Shown piece by piece: positions 54,851-63,780 of a stretch of 64,000 nucleotides of DNA. Numbering within the stretch: the stretch's first letter is position 1; each line of letters starts with the position of its first letter. This DNA is from an uncultured Lachnospiraceae bacterium (lineage in GTDB: Bacteria; Bacillota; Clostridia; Lachnospirales; Lachnospiraceae): positions 80,402 to 144,401 of the forward strand of contig CAJUAO010000006.1 in NCBI GenBank assembly GCA_910584685.1, read 5' to 3'. A model generated the notes under the pieces. That model saw only the letters and a list, made by a program, of their open reading frames with translations, had not been told where the DNA came from and searched no databases. The translations under genes and the position numbers were made by a program.

Positions 54851-56209
54851 ATGGACACAGACATAGGATTACAGGCAAAGCATTTATTTAGCAGTATAGA
54901 TTTAAGAAAGCTTTTGATTCCTCTTATTATAGAGCAGCTTCTTAACTCTCTTATGGGAATTATTGATACCGTAATGGTCAGCAACGTAGGCTCAGAGGCT
55001 ATATCGGCGGTATCGCTTGTGGATTCCATAAATATACTTATTATCCAGCTTTTTACCGCGCTGGCGGCAGGGGGAGTAATTATCTGCTCCCATTATGTTG
55101 GCAGCGGAAATGACGACGCTGCGAAGGGCGCGGCAAAGCAGGTTATTTTAGTTGCTGCTGCAATATCCATAGGTATAACAATTATCTTTCTTATTTTTAA
55201 AAATCCTCTCCTTGACCTTGTTTTTGGAAAGGTTGAAGCAGGGGTAATGAAGGCGTCAAGAACGTATTTTTTCTATACGGCCCTTTCTTTCCCGTTTATA
55301 GCCGTATATAACGGGGGAGCGTCTGTGTTCAGGGCGCAGGAGGACACTAAGACGCCTATGGCCATATCGGTTATTTCAAATATTTTAAATGTGGCAGGCA
55401 ATGCCATACTTATATGGGGCTTTCATATGGGAGTGGCAGGCGCGGCTATCTCAACCCTTGCCTCAAGAATATTCTGCGGAGTGGTAATAATGATAAGGCT
55501 TCGTGGTAGCTCCAACAGGCTGTGCATAAGGGAATACAGAAAAATACGGCCGGATTTTCAGGCCATAAAGAAAATTCTTCTTATAGGTATACCATCAGGC
55601 GTTGAAAACTGCATGTTTCAGTTTGGAAAGCTTGCAATACAGTCGACGGTTTCCACAATGGGGACGACAGCCATAGCGGCCCAGGCCATGACGAACATAC
55701 TGGAGAATTTAAGCGGCATAGGCGGCATAGGTATAGGAATAGGGCTTATGACGGTTGTAAGTGAATGTATGGGAGCAGGAAGAAAGGATGAGGCTGTATA
55801 TTACATAAAAAAACTGACTTTGCTTGGAGAAATAGTAGTGGCGGCAAGCTGTGTGCTGGTGCTTGCCCTTACAAGGCCTGTCACCTGGATAGCGGGAATG
55901 GAGGCTGAAAGCGCAGCGCTGTGTCTTAGTATGACTTTTGCCATAACTATTGTAAAGCCTATAGTGTGGACTCTTTCATTTGTGCCTGCCTACGGCTTAA
56001 GGGCGGCGGGGGATGTTAAATTTTCCATGATATTGTCCTGCTGTACAATGTGGCTCTGCCGTGTAAGCCTTTGCATATTTTTGGCGAGAGTATTGGGAAT
56101 GGGGCCTATGGCAGTCTGGATAGGCATGTTTGCAGACTGGACCATAAGGTGCGTTATATTCAGCATAAGGTTTAAATCGGGAAGATGGGCGGAGCATAGG
56201 GTTATATAA
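54851..56209 (+). CDS. MATE-family efflux transporter
   Basis: 452 residues, twelve predicted membrane helices in two related halves. It contains the MATE-type openings IPLIIEQLLNSLMGIIDTVMVS and, in the second half, the equivalent IGIPSGVENCMFQFGKL. It exports cations or drugs in exchange for Na+ or H+. It follows the esterase gene by 3 bases, so exporter, esterase and MATE genes form one operon-like run. Confidence 0.92.
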   Translation: MDTDIGLQAKHLFSSIDLRKLLIPLIIEQLLNSLMGIIDTVMVSNVGSEAISAVSLVDSINILIIQLFTALAAGGVIICSHYVGSGNDDAAKGAAKQVILVAAAISIGITIIFLIFKNPLLDLVFGKVEAGVMKASRTYFFYTALSFPFIAVYNGGASVFRAQEDTKTPMAISVISNILNVAGNAILIWGFHMGVAGAAISTLASRIFCGVVIMIRLRGSSNRLCIREYRKIRPDFQAIKKILLIGIPSGVENCMFQFGKLAIQSTVSTMGTTAIAAQAMTNILENLSGIGGIGIGIGLMTVVSECMGAGRKDEAVYYIKKLTLLGEIVVAASCVLVLALTRPVTWIAGMEAESAALCLSMTFAITIVKPIVWTLSFVPAYGLRAAGDVKFSMILSCCTMWLCRVSLCIFLARVLGMGPMAVWIGMFADWTIRCVIFSIRFKSGRWAEHRVI

Positions 56210-56247
56210 CGCTGTATATTTTACTGTAAATTTCCACGTTATTTTTG

Positions 56248-56277
56248 TTGCAAATCGAATATAATAGCTGTTATAAT
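56248..56277 (+). promoter_or_regulatory. Promoter and operator-like palindrome of the toxin-antitoxin locus
   Basis: A -35 TTGCAA (56248-56253), 18-base spacer and -10 TATAAT (56272-56277). The near-perfect palindrome TATAATAGCTGTTATA (56260-56275) fills the spacer and overlaps the -10, a fitting place for autorepression by a Phd-type antitoxin. A second TATAAT is at 56260. Confidence 0.7.
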
Positions 56278-56301
56278 AAAAGAAAAACCGGAGGGATTTA
56301 A

Positions 56302-56559
56302 ATGCCAAATATAAAACCAATATCAGATTTAAGAAATTATACTGCAGTTGTAAATGAGGTATCTTATGGAAATAGGGTTTACCTTACCAGGAATGGACAT
56401 GGTTCCTGTGCCATTATTGACATGAAGGAATTAGACGAATTAGATAGGCAGAAAGCTTTAAATCAATTATTATTGAAGCTGCAGGATGCCGAAAAGTCTG
56501 TGATTGCTGAAGGAACTGTATCTGCAGACGAGCTTGAGGCAGAGTTGAGGGTATTGTAA
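56302..56559 (+). CDS. Phd/YefM-type antitoxin
   Basis: 85 residues. The N-terminal half (IKPISDLRNYTAVVNEV, then VYLTRNGHGSCAIIDMKE) is the Phd/YefM DNA-binding fold. The C-terminal half is a helical, toxin-binding tail. ATG 56302 follows CGGAGGGA. It appears intact. Its toxin gene begins at the next base but is interrupted. Confidence 0.9.
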   Translation: MPNIKPISDLRNYTAVVNEVSYGNRVYLTRNGHGSCAIIDMKELDELDRQKALNQLLLKLQDAEKSVIAEGTVSADELEAELRVL

Positions 56560-56910
56560 TTGGTTAGATTAGAATACTCACAGATTGTAAGAAAAAAGCT
56601 TATTAATCTTTAAAATGAATTGTTAAAAAGCTATGGTGAAAAAGAAACGGGAAAAATAATAAAAAAAATAACTAAGGGAGTAAGACAGCTTGAAATATTC
56701 CCTCAATCCGGAATAAGCGTTTCATCAAATTATGATATTGATTGTGATTATCATTATATTTTTGTTGAGCGCAATTATTTTTTCTATCGTATTAAGGATA
56801 AAAATACCGTTCTTATTTTGGATATGTTTAATGAAAAGGAAGATTTTATGAGAAGGTTATTTGGAATCGTGACAACATCTCAGGAGACCATAGATTATTG
56901 GAAGGAATAG
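56560..56910 (+). pseudogene. RelE/ParE-type toxin gene, interrupted by a nonsense codon
   Basis: Reading from TTG 56560, directly after the antitoxin stop, gives VRLEYSQIVRKKLINL, then TAA at 56611-56613, then in the same frame NELLKSYGEKETG and on to the stop at 56908-56910. The whole, 115 residues with one stop, matches the RelE/ParE toxin plan (EYSQ start, conserved FFYRI and FNEKEDFMRRLFG). The codon at 56611 would be AAA (Lys) with one base change. Restart at TTG 56620 would give a 96-residue product lacking the first helix. Probably an inactivated toxin, unless the base is an assembly error. Confidence 0.85.
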
Positions 56911-56915
56911 CCTGT

Positions 56916-56978
56916 TTAAAGAACTAAAGCTCTTATATTTTTCAGAATAGAAAATATATAAGAGCTTTAGTTCTTTAA
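56916..56978. terminator. Bidirectional terminator between toxin remnant and SDR gene
   Basis: A perfect 23-base inverted repeat: 56916-56938 with 56956-56978, reading TTAAAGAACTAAAGC inward from both sides. The AT-rich loop is 17 bases. It lies between convergent genes, so it can serve both strands. Confidence 0.8.
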
Positions 56979-57020
56979 CTTCAGTTATTTAATAACAAAA
57001 CCTTTTGACACATTTTTATT

Positions 57021-57770
57021 TTATGTTCTGGCAGCCCCGTCAACAGATAATATTTCACCTGTAACATAGCTTGCCAAATCACTTGCAAGATAAAGGAATG
57101 CGTTTGCCACATCCTCAGGCTCGCCTACACGTCCCAAAGGAATACCTGCGATTATAGGCTTAATAACAGCTTCAGGGAGAGCTGCAACCATATCTGTTTT
57201 TGTAACGCCCGGCGCCACTGCATTTACACGGATGTTATCCTTGCCAAGCTCCCTTGCCAGTGATTTAGTCATTCCGTTTACTGCGAATTTAGACGAAGGG
57301 TACGCAACGCCGGAAGGCTGGCCGTAAAGACTTACCATAGAGCTGGTGTTTAATATTACGCCGCCGCCCTGCTCCTTCATAACCTTTGCTGCCGCCTGTG
57401 AGCAGTAGAATAATGCGTTTACGTTAAGCTCCATTGTCCTTGAGAAATCCTCAGGCTTATAGTCGTATATGCTCTCTCTTGCAGATACGCCGGCATTATT
57501 TACTATAATGTCAAAGCTTCCAAAGGTTTCCTTTACTGTATTAACAGCCTGTTCAATTTCTGACGGATTTTGAAGGTCAGGACACAATCCTATAACCTTG
57601 TAATCAGGATTTTCAGCCTTTAGCTGCTCTAATGCCTTGTCCACCGTTTCCTGTCTTGAGCCGCAAAGAGCAACAGAAGCTCCGTTTTTAAGAAAAGTTC
57701 TTACAACGGCAAGGCCGATACCTCTTGTACCGCCTGTTACCATTGCGGTTTTTCCTTTTAATAATTCCAT
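57021..57770 (-). CDS. Short-chain dehydrogenase/reductase, FabG-like
   Basis: 249 residues, one Rossmann domain. Cofactor motif TGGTRGIG (12-19), NNAG (91-94), active-site Ser143/144, Tyr157 and Lys161 in AYPSSKF, and C-terminal GEILSVDGA. It would reduce a keto group with NAD(P)H, such as 3-oxoacyl-ACP, but FabG-like SDRs also act on sugars and alcohols. It is not near fatty-acid genes, so the fabG name is not given. ATG 57770 follows AAGGAGG on the minus strand. Confidence 0.9.
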   Translation of the reverse strand: MELLKGKTAMVTGGTRGIGLAVVRTFLKNGASVALCGSRQETVDKALEQLKAENPDYKVIGLCPDLQNPSEIEQAVNTVKETFGSFDIIVNNAGVSARESIYDYKPEDFSRTMELNVNALFYCSQAAAKVMKEQGGGVILNTSSMVSLYGQPSGVAYPSSKFAVNGMTKSLARELGKDNIRVNAVAPGVTKTDMVAALPEAVIKPIIAGIPLGRVGEPEDVANAFLYLASDLASYVTGEILSVDGAART

Positions 57771-57841
57771 TTTTTAGCCTCCTTATATTTTAATTATATA
57801 TAAACATAAAATTTATATGTTTTTATATAATTTATTTATCT

Positions 57842-57856
57842 GTTAAATTTTTTAAC
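57842..57856. promoter_or_regulatory. Palindrome in the divergent SDR-potA gap
   Basis: GTTAAATTTTTTAAC is a perfect 6+6 palindrome with a 3-base centre, located between the SDR start (57770) and the potA promoter (57927). It could be an operator for either gene. The only support is symmetry and position. Confidence 0.4.
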
Positions 57857-57926
57857 GACACAAAAACTCTGATAGCTCTATTATATGGATTTATCCCGAA
57901 AAATGCAACGCAAAAATAAAATATTA

Positions 57927-57955
57927 TTGTCATTTGTATTAATATCTGTTAGAAT
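57927..57955 (+). promoter_or_regulatory. Promoter of potABCD
   Basis: A -35 TTGTCA (57927-57932), 17-base spacer and -10 TAGAAT (57950-57955), 58 bases before the TTG start. Confidence 0.75.
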
Positions 57956-58013
57956 ACATCAATAGATTACACATAGATGTATTTTAATAATATACATGCA
58001 GGAGATTAAACTA

Positions 58014-59462
58014 TTGGAAAACAAAATAAAATCAGAAAACATATTGGAATTTAAAAACCTTTACCGCACCTTTGAAGACGGCTTTACGGCAGTGGAGGAT
58101 TTTAACCTTACCATAAAGCGGGGAGAGTTTGTCACATTTTTAGGTCCGTCAGGCTGCGGAAAAACAACCACCCTCCGTATGGCAGCCGGCTTTGATTTGC
58201 CTACTTCAGGTAAAATACTCTTAAACGGAATGGACATAACAAAGCTTCCTCCAAATGAAAGACCTATAAACACTGTATTCCAACGCTACGCCTTATTTCC
58301 ACATCTGAATATTTATGATAATGTTGCATTCGGATTAAAGCTAAAAAAGCTGCCGAAGGAGCAGATAATAAAAAAAGTAAAAAAGGCTTTGGAAATGGTA
58401 GATTTGGAAGGCTTTGAAAGCAGAAAGATACAGACCCTTTCAGGCGGTCAGCAGCAGCGTATAGCCATAGCGAGAGCCATAGTAAACGAGCCTGAGATAC
58501 TTCTTTTGGATGAGCCTTTAGGCGCGCTGGATTTAAAGATGAGAAAGGAAATGCAGCTTGAGCTTAAAAATATGCACGAAAGACTTGGCATTACCTTTAT
58601 ATATGTAACCCACGACCAGGAGGAGGCTCTTACCATGTCAGATAAGATTGTGGTTATGTCAGAGGGCAAAATACAGCAGACAGGAGCTCCTGAGGATATT
58701 TACAATGAGCCTAAAAATGCTTTTGTTGCGGATTTTATAGGGGACAGCAATATATTTAACGGAATTATGACCGGAAGGTGCCAGGTTCGTTTTTGCGGCG
58801 CTGAATTTCAGTGTGTGGACGACATAGAGCACGGGACTATGATTGACGCGGTAGTAAGACCGGAGGATGTCATAATTACGTCACCTGAAAAGGGCATTAT
58901 AAGGGGCAGGGTAACAAATGTTATTTTTAAAGGCGTTCACTATGAAATAACGGTAATGTCAGGCAAAAACGAGATAATAGTACAGTCAACAAAGAAAGCG
59001 GAGCAGGGAGCGGAGGTTGGCTTAATTGTGGAGCCTGAGGGCATACATATTATGGTATCTGAAACGGCAATAAATAAAATAGAGTCGTCAGTCAGCCAGT
59101 CTTACGGACTTTTGATTTTTGACGGAAGCATAGAGTGTGACATTGCCTCACTTATACCGGGAGCTAAAATGACCGGGGACAATATAATGACTGACGCTCA
59201 TGGCAATGAGCTTGATTACGATAAAATGAAGGTTATACTCACCATAAGTCCAAAGGATATATCCATGAGTGATGATGAAAAAGAGGGCATTGCAAAGGGA
59301 CATATTATAAATCTTATATATAAGGGCGACCATTACAGCTATGTGGTAAGGACTGACGATGAGACGGATATTATTGTGGATGACGAGTATTTATGGAATA
59401 TGGGAGATTATGTAAGCCTTATTATTCCAAGGGACAAAATAAGCTTCTCATTAAAAAAATAA
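58014..59462 (+). CDS. potA: Polyamine ABC importer, ATP-binding subunit with extra TOBE domain
   Basis: 482 residues. ATPase with Walker A GPSGCGKT (44-51), signature LSGGQQQR (about 142-149), Walker B LLLDEPLGALD and H-loop THDQ, then the C-terminal TOBE regulatory domain (about 250-345) with RPEDV. A second, similar segment follows (about 390-482; SPKDISMS and NLIYKGDHYSYVV). PotA is normally about 350-380 residues, so the TOBE region seems duplicated. Start TTG 58014 is 9 bases after CAGGAG; ATG 57996 has no ribosome site. Confidence 0.9.
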   Translation: MENKIKSENILEFKNLYRTFEDGFTAVEDFNLTIKRGEFVTFLGPSGCGKTTTLRMAAGFDLPTSGKILLNGMDITKLPPNERPINTVFQRYALFPHLNIYDNVAFGLKLKKLPKEQIIKKVKKALEMVDLEGFESRKIQTLSGGQQQRIAIARAIVNEPEILLLDEPLGALDLKMRKEMQLELKNMHERLGITFIYVTHDQEEALTMSDKIVVMSEGKIQQTGAPEDIYNEPKNAFVADFIGDSNIFNGIMTGRCQVRFCGAEFQCVDDIEHGTMIDAVVRPEDVIITSPEKGIIRGRVTNVIFKGVHYEITVMSGKNEIIVQSTKKAEQGAEVGLIVEPEGIHIMVSETAINKIESSVSQSYGLLIFDGSIECDIASLIPGAKMTGDNIMTDAHGNELDYDKMKVILTISPKDISMSDDEKEGIAKGHIINLIYKGDHYSYVVRTDDETDIIVDDEYLWNMGDYVSLIIPRDKISFSLKK

Positions 59463-59552
59463 TATTTATGAAATGCTCAGTTGAAAAAAATACATGGAAC
59501 GTACGTATTACTTTAAAAAGTTCAACAGAATACGCGTACAGATGGGAGAAGT

Positions 59553-60347
59553 ATGAAAGGTTTTAATTTTTCAAGAAAACACCTTGGCATACCATATGGT
59601 ATGTTTTTGACATTATTTGTGGCAGCCCCTCTTTTTGTTATTATATACTATGCTTTTACAAACGGGGAGGGAAAGCCCTCATTAGAAAATTTTACAGGCT
59701 TTTTTACAAGCCCAAATACAATAGGCACTCTTTTCTACAGCTTATCCATAGCTGTAGTCACAAGCATCGTATGTCTTTTACTGGCGTATCCGGTGGCTTA
59801 TATACTTGCAAGAAGCCGTTTTAAGCAAAAATCGGTTATTGTCGTTATGTTTGTGCTGCCTATGTGGATAAATTTTACCCTGCGTATTACGGCATTAAAG
59901 GAGATACTTACCCTTATTGAAGGAAACCTTGCCTTTCATCCTTTTTTAAACACTATTATAGGTATGACGTACGACTTTCTGCCATTTATGATACTGCCAA
60001 TGTATACGACTCTTTTAAAGCTGGACGGAAGTCTTCTTGAGGCAGCGTCAGACCTTGGGGCAGGCAGGTTTCAGACCTTTATAAAGGTTACTCTTCCCCT
60101 TTCGGTTCCGGGAATTGTAAGCGGTCTTGTTATGGTGTTTTTGCCCGCCATGACAAATTATGTGGTGCTTGACATGCTTTACAACAGTACATATATTATG
60201 GGAAGTCTTATAGGCAGTTATTTCAGCGCTTACGACTGGCATAACGGCTCCATGATTTCTCTTATTCTTCTTATTATTATACTTGTATTTACACTTGTGA
60301 CTAATAAATATACAGATGATGATACCAGCAGAGGAGGAATACTTTAA
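59553..60347 (+). CDS. potB: Polyamine ABC permease PotB
   Basis: 264 residues, six predicted membrane helices, EAA loop EAASDLGAGRFQTFIKV followed by LPLSVPG. It is the first channel subunit of the spermidine/putrescine importer. It lies 90 bases after potA and overlaps potC by one base. The start ATG 59553 follows GGGAGAAG. Confidence 0.93.
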   Translation: MKGFNFSRKHLGIPYGMFLTLFVAAPLFVIIYYAFTNGEGKPSLENFTGFFTSPNTIGTLFYSLSIAVVTSIVCLLLAYPVAYILARSRFKQKSVIVVMFVLPMWINFTLRITALKEILTLIEGNLAFHPFLNTIIGMTYDFLPFMILPMYTTLLKLDGSLLEAASDLGAGRFQTFIKVTLPLSVPGIVSGLVMVFLPAMTNYVVLDMLYNSTYIMGSLIGSYFSAYDWHNGSMISLILLIIILVFTLVTNKYTDDDTSRGGIL

Positions 60348-61153
60348 TGAAAAGGATATTAAGCCGGGGGTATATTTGTATAATTCTTTTGCTTATGTAT
60401 CTTCCCATATTTATATTGGCGGTATACAGCTTTACAACATCATCACAGATAGGCTCAATACACGGCTTTTCCACTGAGAATTATAAAAATCTTTTTGGGA
60501 ACGGCGAGCTTAGAGGCATGATAATAGGCACGCTTCTTTTAGCCTTTGGAGCGGCTGCAATTTCAACCATATTAGGAAGCATGGGAGCCATAGGAGCGTT
60601 TTATTCAGGAAAAATGGCAAAAGGCTACATAAATACAATAAACCAGGTTCCGGTGGTAAACGCCGACGTAGTTACAGGCTTTGCCGTATGTATAGCCCTT
60701 GTGGTAGTATGGGGGATAGATAAGAGCACATATATTCCATTGGTGGCAGGACATGTAGTATTGTGTACGCCTTTTGTATATCTTTCTGTAGTTCCAAAGC
60801 TTAAGCAGATGGACCAGAGCCTTTATGAGGCAGCCCTTGATTTGGGGGCAACGCCCTTTAAGGCGCTTAAAACGGTAGTTATACCTCAGATAATGCCAGG
60901 AATTATATCCGGCTTTGCCCTTGCATTAACATTGTCTCTTGACGATTATTTTATAGCAAGCTACACAAAGCCTGCAACCTTTGACACAATAAGCACATAT
61001 GTTGTAAATGCAACAAAAGGCTCTCAGACTGAAATAAAGACGGCGCTCTGGGCGTTGTCTACGGTTATATTTCTTGTAGTCATGATTACAGTAATTATAA
61101 TGAATACTGCGGGAAAGAAAGCAGCCGTCACAGATGAGAGAAATAAAGGTTAA
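60347..61153 (+). CDS. potC: Polyamine ABC permease PotC
   Basis: 268 residues, six predicted helices, EAA loop EAALDLGATPFKALKTV before IPQIMPG. ATG shares its A with the TAA stop of potB; GAGGAGGAA lies upstream. Together with PotB it forms the channel. Confidence 0.93.
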   Translation: MKRILSRGYICIILLLMYLPIFILAVYSFTTSSQIGSIHGFSTENYKNLFGNGELRGMIIGTLLLAFGAAAISTILGSMGAIGAFYSGKMAKGYINTINQVPVVNADVVTGFAVCIALVVVWGIDKSTYIPLVAGHVVLCTPFVYLSVVPKLKQMDQSLYEAALDLGATPFKALKTVVIPQIMPGIISGFALALTLSLDDYFIASYTKPATFDTISTYVVNATKGSQTEIKTALWALSTVIFLVVMITVIIMNTAGKKAAVTDERNKG

Positions 61154-61166
61154 GGAGATACAGTAA

Positions 61167-62684
61167 ATGATGAGAAATATAAATAAGGCTGTTTGGTGGT
61201 GTACAATATCTGCGTTAATAATAGTCCCTCTTTTTACAGGCATATCAAATGATAAACATATACCAGATAAGGTAAATGCAAAGGAGGAGGTTATTACTCT
61301 CAGGGTATGTAACTGGGAGGAATATATAGACCTTGGAGACTGGGATGAGGAGGAGCTTATTGAGCTTGATAACGGAGCAGAGATAATTGGCGTAAATCCT
61401 CTTTATGAGGACTTTGAGAATTGGTATTATGAGACATACGGCAGGAGAGTAAGGGTTGAATATTCCTGCTTTGGAACAAACGAGGATTTGTATAACCAGC
61501 TTACGCTGGGAGATACATATGATTTAGTATGTCCTTCAGATTATATGATAATGAAGCTTATGGCTGAGGATAAGGCTGAGCCATTTTCAGCGGATTTTTT
61601 TGATACAGGCAATAAATTAAATTATTATGCAAACGGGGTTTCTCCATATATAGAAAATGTATTTGAGGAAAATAAAATAAACGGTGAAAGCTGGAAAAAA
61701 TATGCGGCGTGCTATATGTGGGGAATTACGGGAGTTCTCTATAATCCTGAAATTATGACTGAGGAGGAGGCGTCAACATGGTCCGTGTTCAACAATCCCA
61801 AGTTTTTTCGCCAGGTAACCCTTAAGGATAATGTGAGGGACACATATTTTGCCGTGCTTGGATATCTGAGGGCAGATTTACTCACATCCCGGGATTTTTT
61901 AAATGATGGGAATTACAAGGAAAAGCTTGCAGATATAATGAATGATGTAACGCCTGATACCATACAGGCTGTGGAGGAGCTTTTGCAGGATATGATGGGA
62001 AATGTTTACGCTCTTGAGACAGACAGCGGAAAGTCGGACATGGTTACAGGAAAAATAGCGGCAAATTATCAGTGGTCAGGCGATGCAGTATACGCTATGG
62101 ATTTGGCAGAAGAGGATAATGTATACTTAAAGTTTGCCGTTCCAAGGGAATGTACAAATCTTTGGTTTGACGGCTGGCTTATGCTTAAGGACGGTATAGA
62201 CGGAAATGCAGAAAAGAAGCATGCGGCAGAAGCGTTTGTAAATTTTCTGTCAAGACCTGACAATGCGGTAAGAAATATGAATTATATAGGCTATACCTCC
62301 GCTATCGCAGGCAGTGATGATGACGGCACAGTTTTTTCTTACTTAAACTGGTGCTATGGCGCAGAGGATGAGGATGAAAATGTTATAGAATATCCTATAG
62401 GCTATTTCTTTTCAGGCGACGCGGAGGATGAAAAGTATATAGTTTATGCAGGCGAAAGCCAGATAGGGAGACAGCTTTATTCCCAGTATCCTTCAGACGA
62501 GGTAATATCAAGGGCATCCATAATGGGCTACTTTAATGATGAGGAGACAAAAAATATAAATCAGATGTGGATAAATGTGAGGTGCTTTAATTTAAAGGAT
62601 GTACCTCTTGCAATATGGGTTGTGCTGGGAGCTGTGGCGGCATGTATTATCGTATTGGCTGTAAAGCATAGATACTTTTCGTAA
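61167..62684 (+). CDS. potD: Polyamine-binding protein PotD-like, membrane-anchored at both ends
   Basis: 505 residues, longer than usual PotD (~350). An N-terminal hydrophobic helix (about 8-25; no lipobox) is followed by the PotD-like binding fold starting TLRVCNWEEYID. Asp/Glu/Trp-rich sites (NLWFDGW, MWGITGVLYN, YQWSGDA) suit amine binding. There is an insertion near 30-60. A C-terminal transmembrane helix (about 481-499) ends in KHRYFS. The two hydrophobic ends suggest either a signal peptide plus C-terminal anchor or a double anchor in place of lipidation. It starts 13 bases after potC. Confidence 0.88.
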   Translation: MMRNINKAVWWCTISALIIVPLFTGISNDKHIPDKVNAKEEVITLRVCNWEEYIDLGDWDEEELIELDNGAEIIGVNPLYEDFENWYYETYGRRVRVEYSCFGTNEDLYNQLTLGDTYDLVCPSDYMIMKLMAEDKAEPFSADFFDTGNKLNYYANGVSPYIENVFEENKINGESWKKYAACYMWGITGVLYNPEIMTEEEASTWSVFNNPKFFRQVTLKDNVRDTYFAVLGYLRADLLTSRDFLNDGNYKEKLADIMNDVTPDTIQAVEELLQDMMGNVYALETDSGKSDMVTGKIAANYQWSGDAVYAMDLAEEDNVYLKFAVPRECTNLWFDGWLMLKDGIDGNAEKKHAAEAFVNFLSRPDNAVRNMNYIGYTSAIAGSDDDGTVFSYLNWCYGAEDEDENVIEYPIGYFFSGDAEDEKYIVYAGESQIGRQLYSQYPSDEVISRASIMGYFNDEETKNINQMWINVRCFNLKDVPLAIWVVLGAVAACIIVLAVKHRYFS

Positions 62685-62708
62685 TATATTAAGAATATTA
62701 TATACTGA

Positions 62709-62797
62709 GTATACTATATGGAAAAATTCAGATATACGCTATGTATACTATATAGAAAAAGTAATTGACATAATGGATTTTATTAAGTATACTATAT
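62709..62797. repeat. Three copies of GTATACTATAT before tRNA-Thr
   Basis: GTATACTATAT occurs at 62709-62719, 62743-62753 and 62787-62797, at 34- and 44-base steps. The first two continue into purine-GAAAAA. The last copy contains the -10 box of the tRNA promoter, so the other two may be duplicated or weak promoter parts, or a binding site. Confidence 0.7.
62765..62793 (+). promoter_or_regulatory. Promoter of tRNA-Thr
   Basis: A perfect -35 TTGACA (62765-62770), 17-base spacer and -10 TATACT (62788-62793). Confidence 0.87.
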
Positions 62798-62820
62798 CAG
62801 TGTGATTAATTCACCTGTAA

Positions 62821-62893
62821 GCTGGCATGGCACAGTCGGTAGCGCGCAACATTGGTAGTGTTGAGGTCACGGGTTCGATTCCCGTTGCTAGCT
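62821..62893 (+). tRNA. tRNA-Thr (GGT)
   Basis: Acceptor GCTGGCA (62821-62827) pairs with TGCTAGC (62886-62892) with one G-T pair, and the discriminator is T. Anticodon stem CAACA/TGTTG encloses loop TTGGTAG with anticodon GGT. T-loop is GTTCGATT. No encoded CCA. Confidence 0.95.
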
Positions 62894-62919
62894 TTATAAA
62901 TAAAATAATTAAAATATTT

Positions 62920-62968
62920 CAGCACAGAGAGCAGATGTAACTGATGGTCTTTGTGCTGTTATTTTAAA
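62920..62968 (+). terminator. Terminator after tRNA-Thr
   Basis: CAGCACAGAGA (62920-62930) pairs with TCTTTGTGCTG (62948-62958) with one mismatch or wobble; the loop is 17 bases. The stem is flanked by AAAATA and TATTTTAAAATT, which extend pairing and provide the T-run. Confidence 0.75.
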
Positions 62969-63043
62969 ATTCCCTTTTCGGAATTGCGTACCCGGTGGGA
63001 AATAGCTTATAAATATACATTGTAAATGGCAGATAAAGATTTT

Positions 63044-63083
63044 ATAATGAAATATATAAATCGGGATTTATATATTTCATTAT
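63044..63083 (+). other. Perfect AT-rich hairpin in the leader of the YczE-like gene
   Basis: An uninterrupted 18-base stem (63044-63061 with 63066-63083) closes on a CGGG loop. The T-run needed for termination is missing. It lies 50 bases before the start at 63134 and may be an mRNA element or protein site. Confidence 0.6.
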
Positions 63084-63133
63084 TCAAAGTACATGAGTGT
63101 TGTGTCTGAGGAGCAAAATAAGGAGAAAGCATA

Positions 63134-63775
63134 ATGAAAGAAATACTACAGGGATTATACAATAAAAGCCATTTTAAAAGAAGGCTTATAATGGTTATTT
63201 TAGCAGTTATTGTTATGGGCTTTGCCTTGTCCTTACTGCTGCTTGCTGACCTGGGAACAGACCCGTGTACAATGATGAATAAGGCAATAGCTAAAAGGCT
63301 TGGATTATCCATAGGGAACTGGCAGGCAATATTTAACACTGTTTTGCTTATAGCTGTAATTGTATTTGGGGGCAGAAACTTAGGCTTTGGAACAGTTGCC
63401 AATATGTTCCTGGTGGGATATTCAATAGATTTTTTCAGCATGGTCTGGGAGAGACTGCTTCCTTTAGAGTGGTTTGATATTTTGTGGGTAAAGGCAATAG
63501 TTTTTATTCCTGCATTGATTATATTTGTTTTGGCCGCCGCCATATATATGGACGTGGATTTGGGAACAGCGCCGTATGATGCTGTTCCGTACATTATATC
63601 AGGGCATCTGCCAAAGGCGTCCTTTAAGATAATAAGAATTGTGTTTGATTTTGCGACTATTGGAGTAGGAGTACTTTTAGGAGGAAAGCTGGAAATTGTT
63701 ACGATTCTTATGGCGCTGCTTTTAGGGCCGGCAATAGGTATGGTGGGGAAGAAGATTGAGAGGATTTTGGATTAA
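63134..63775 (+). CDS. YczE/YyaS/YitT-like membrane protein
   Basis: 213 residues with about five to six predicted membrane helices (near 18-40, 60-78, 82-102, 118-137, 165-185 and 185-205). The phrases LLLADLGTDPCTMMNKAIAKR and VDLGTAPYDAVPYIIS form two related halves, as in the YczE-type family. The function is unknown; some members neighbour regulators or exporters. ATG 63134 follows AAGGAGAAAG. Its stop is directly followed by the palindromic repeat. Confidence 0.82.
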   Translation: MKEILQGLYNKSHFKRRLIMVILAVIVMGFALSLLLLADLGTDPCTMMNKAIAKRLGLSIGNWQAIFNTVLLIAVIVFGGRNLGFGTVANMFLVGYSIDFFSMVWERLLPLEWFDILWVKAIVFIPALIIFVLAAAIYMDVDLGTAPYDAVPYIISGHLPKASFKIIRIVFDFATIGVGVLLGGKLEIVTILMALLLGPAIGMVGKKIERILD

Positions 63776-63780
63776 ATATT

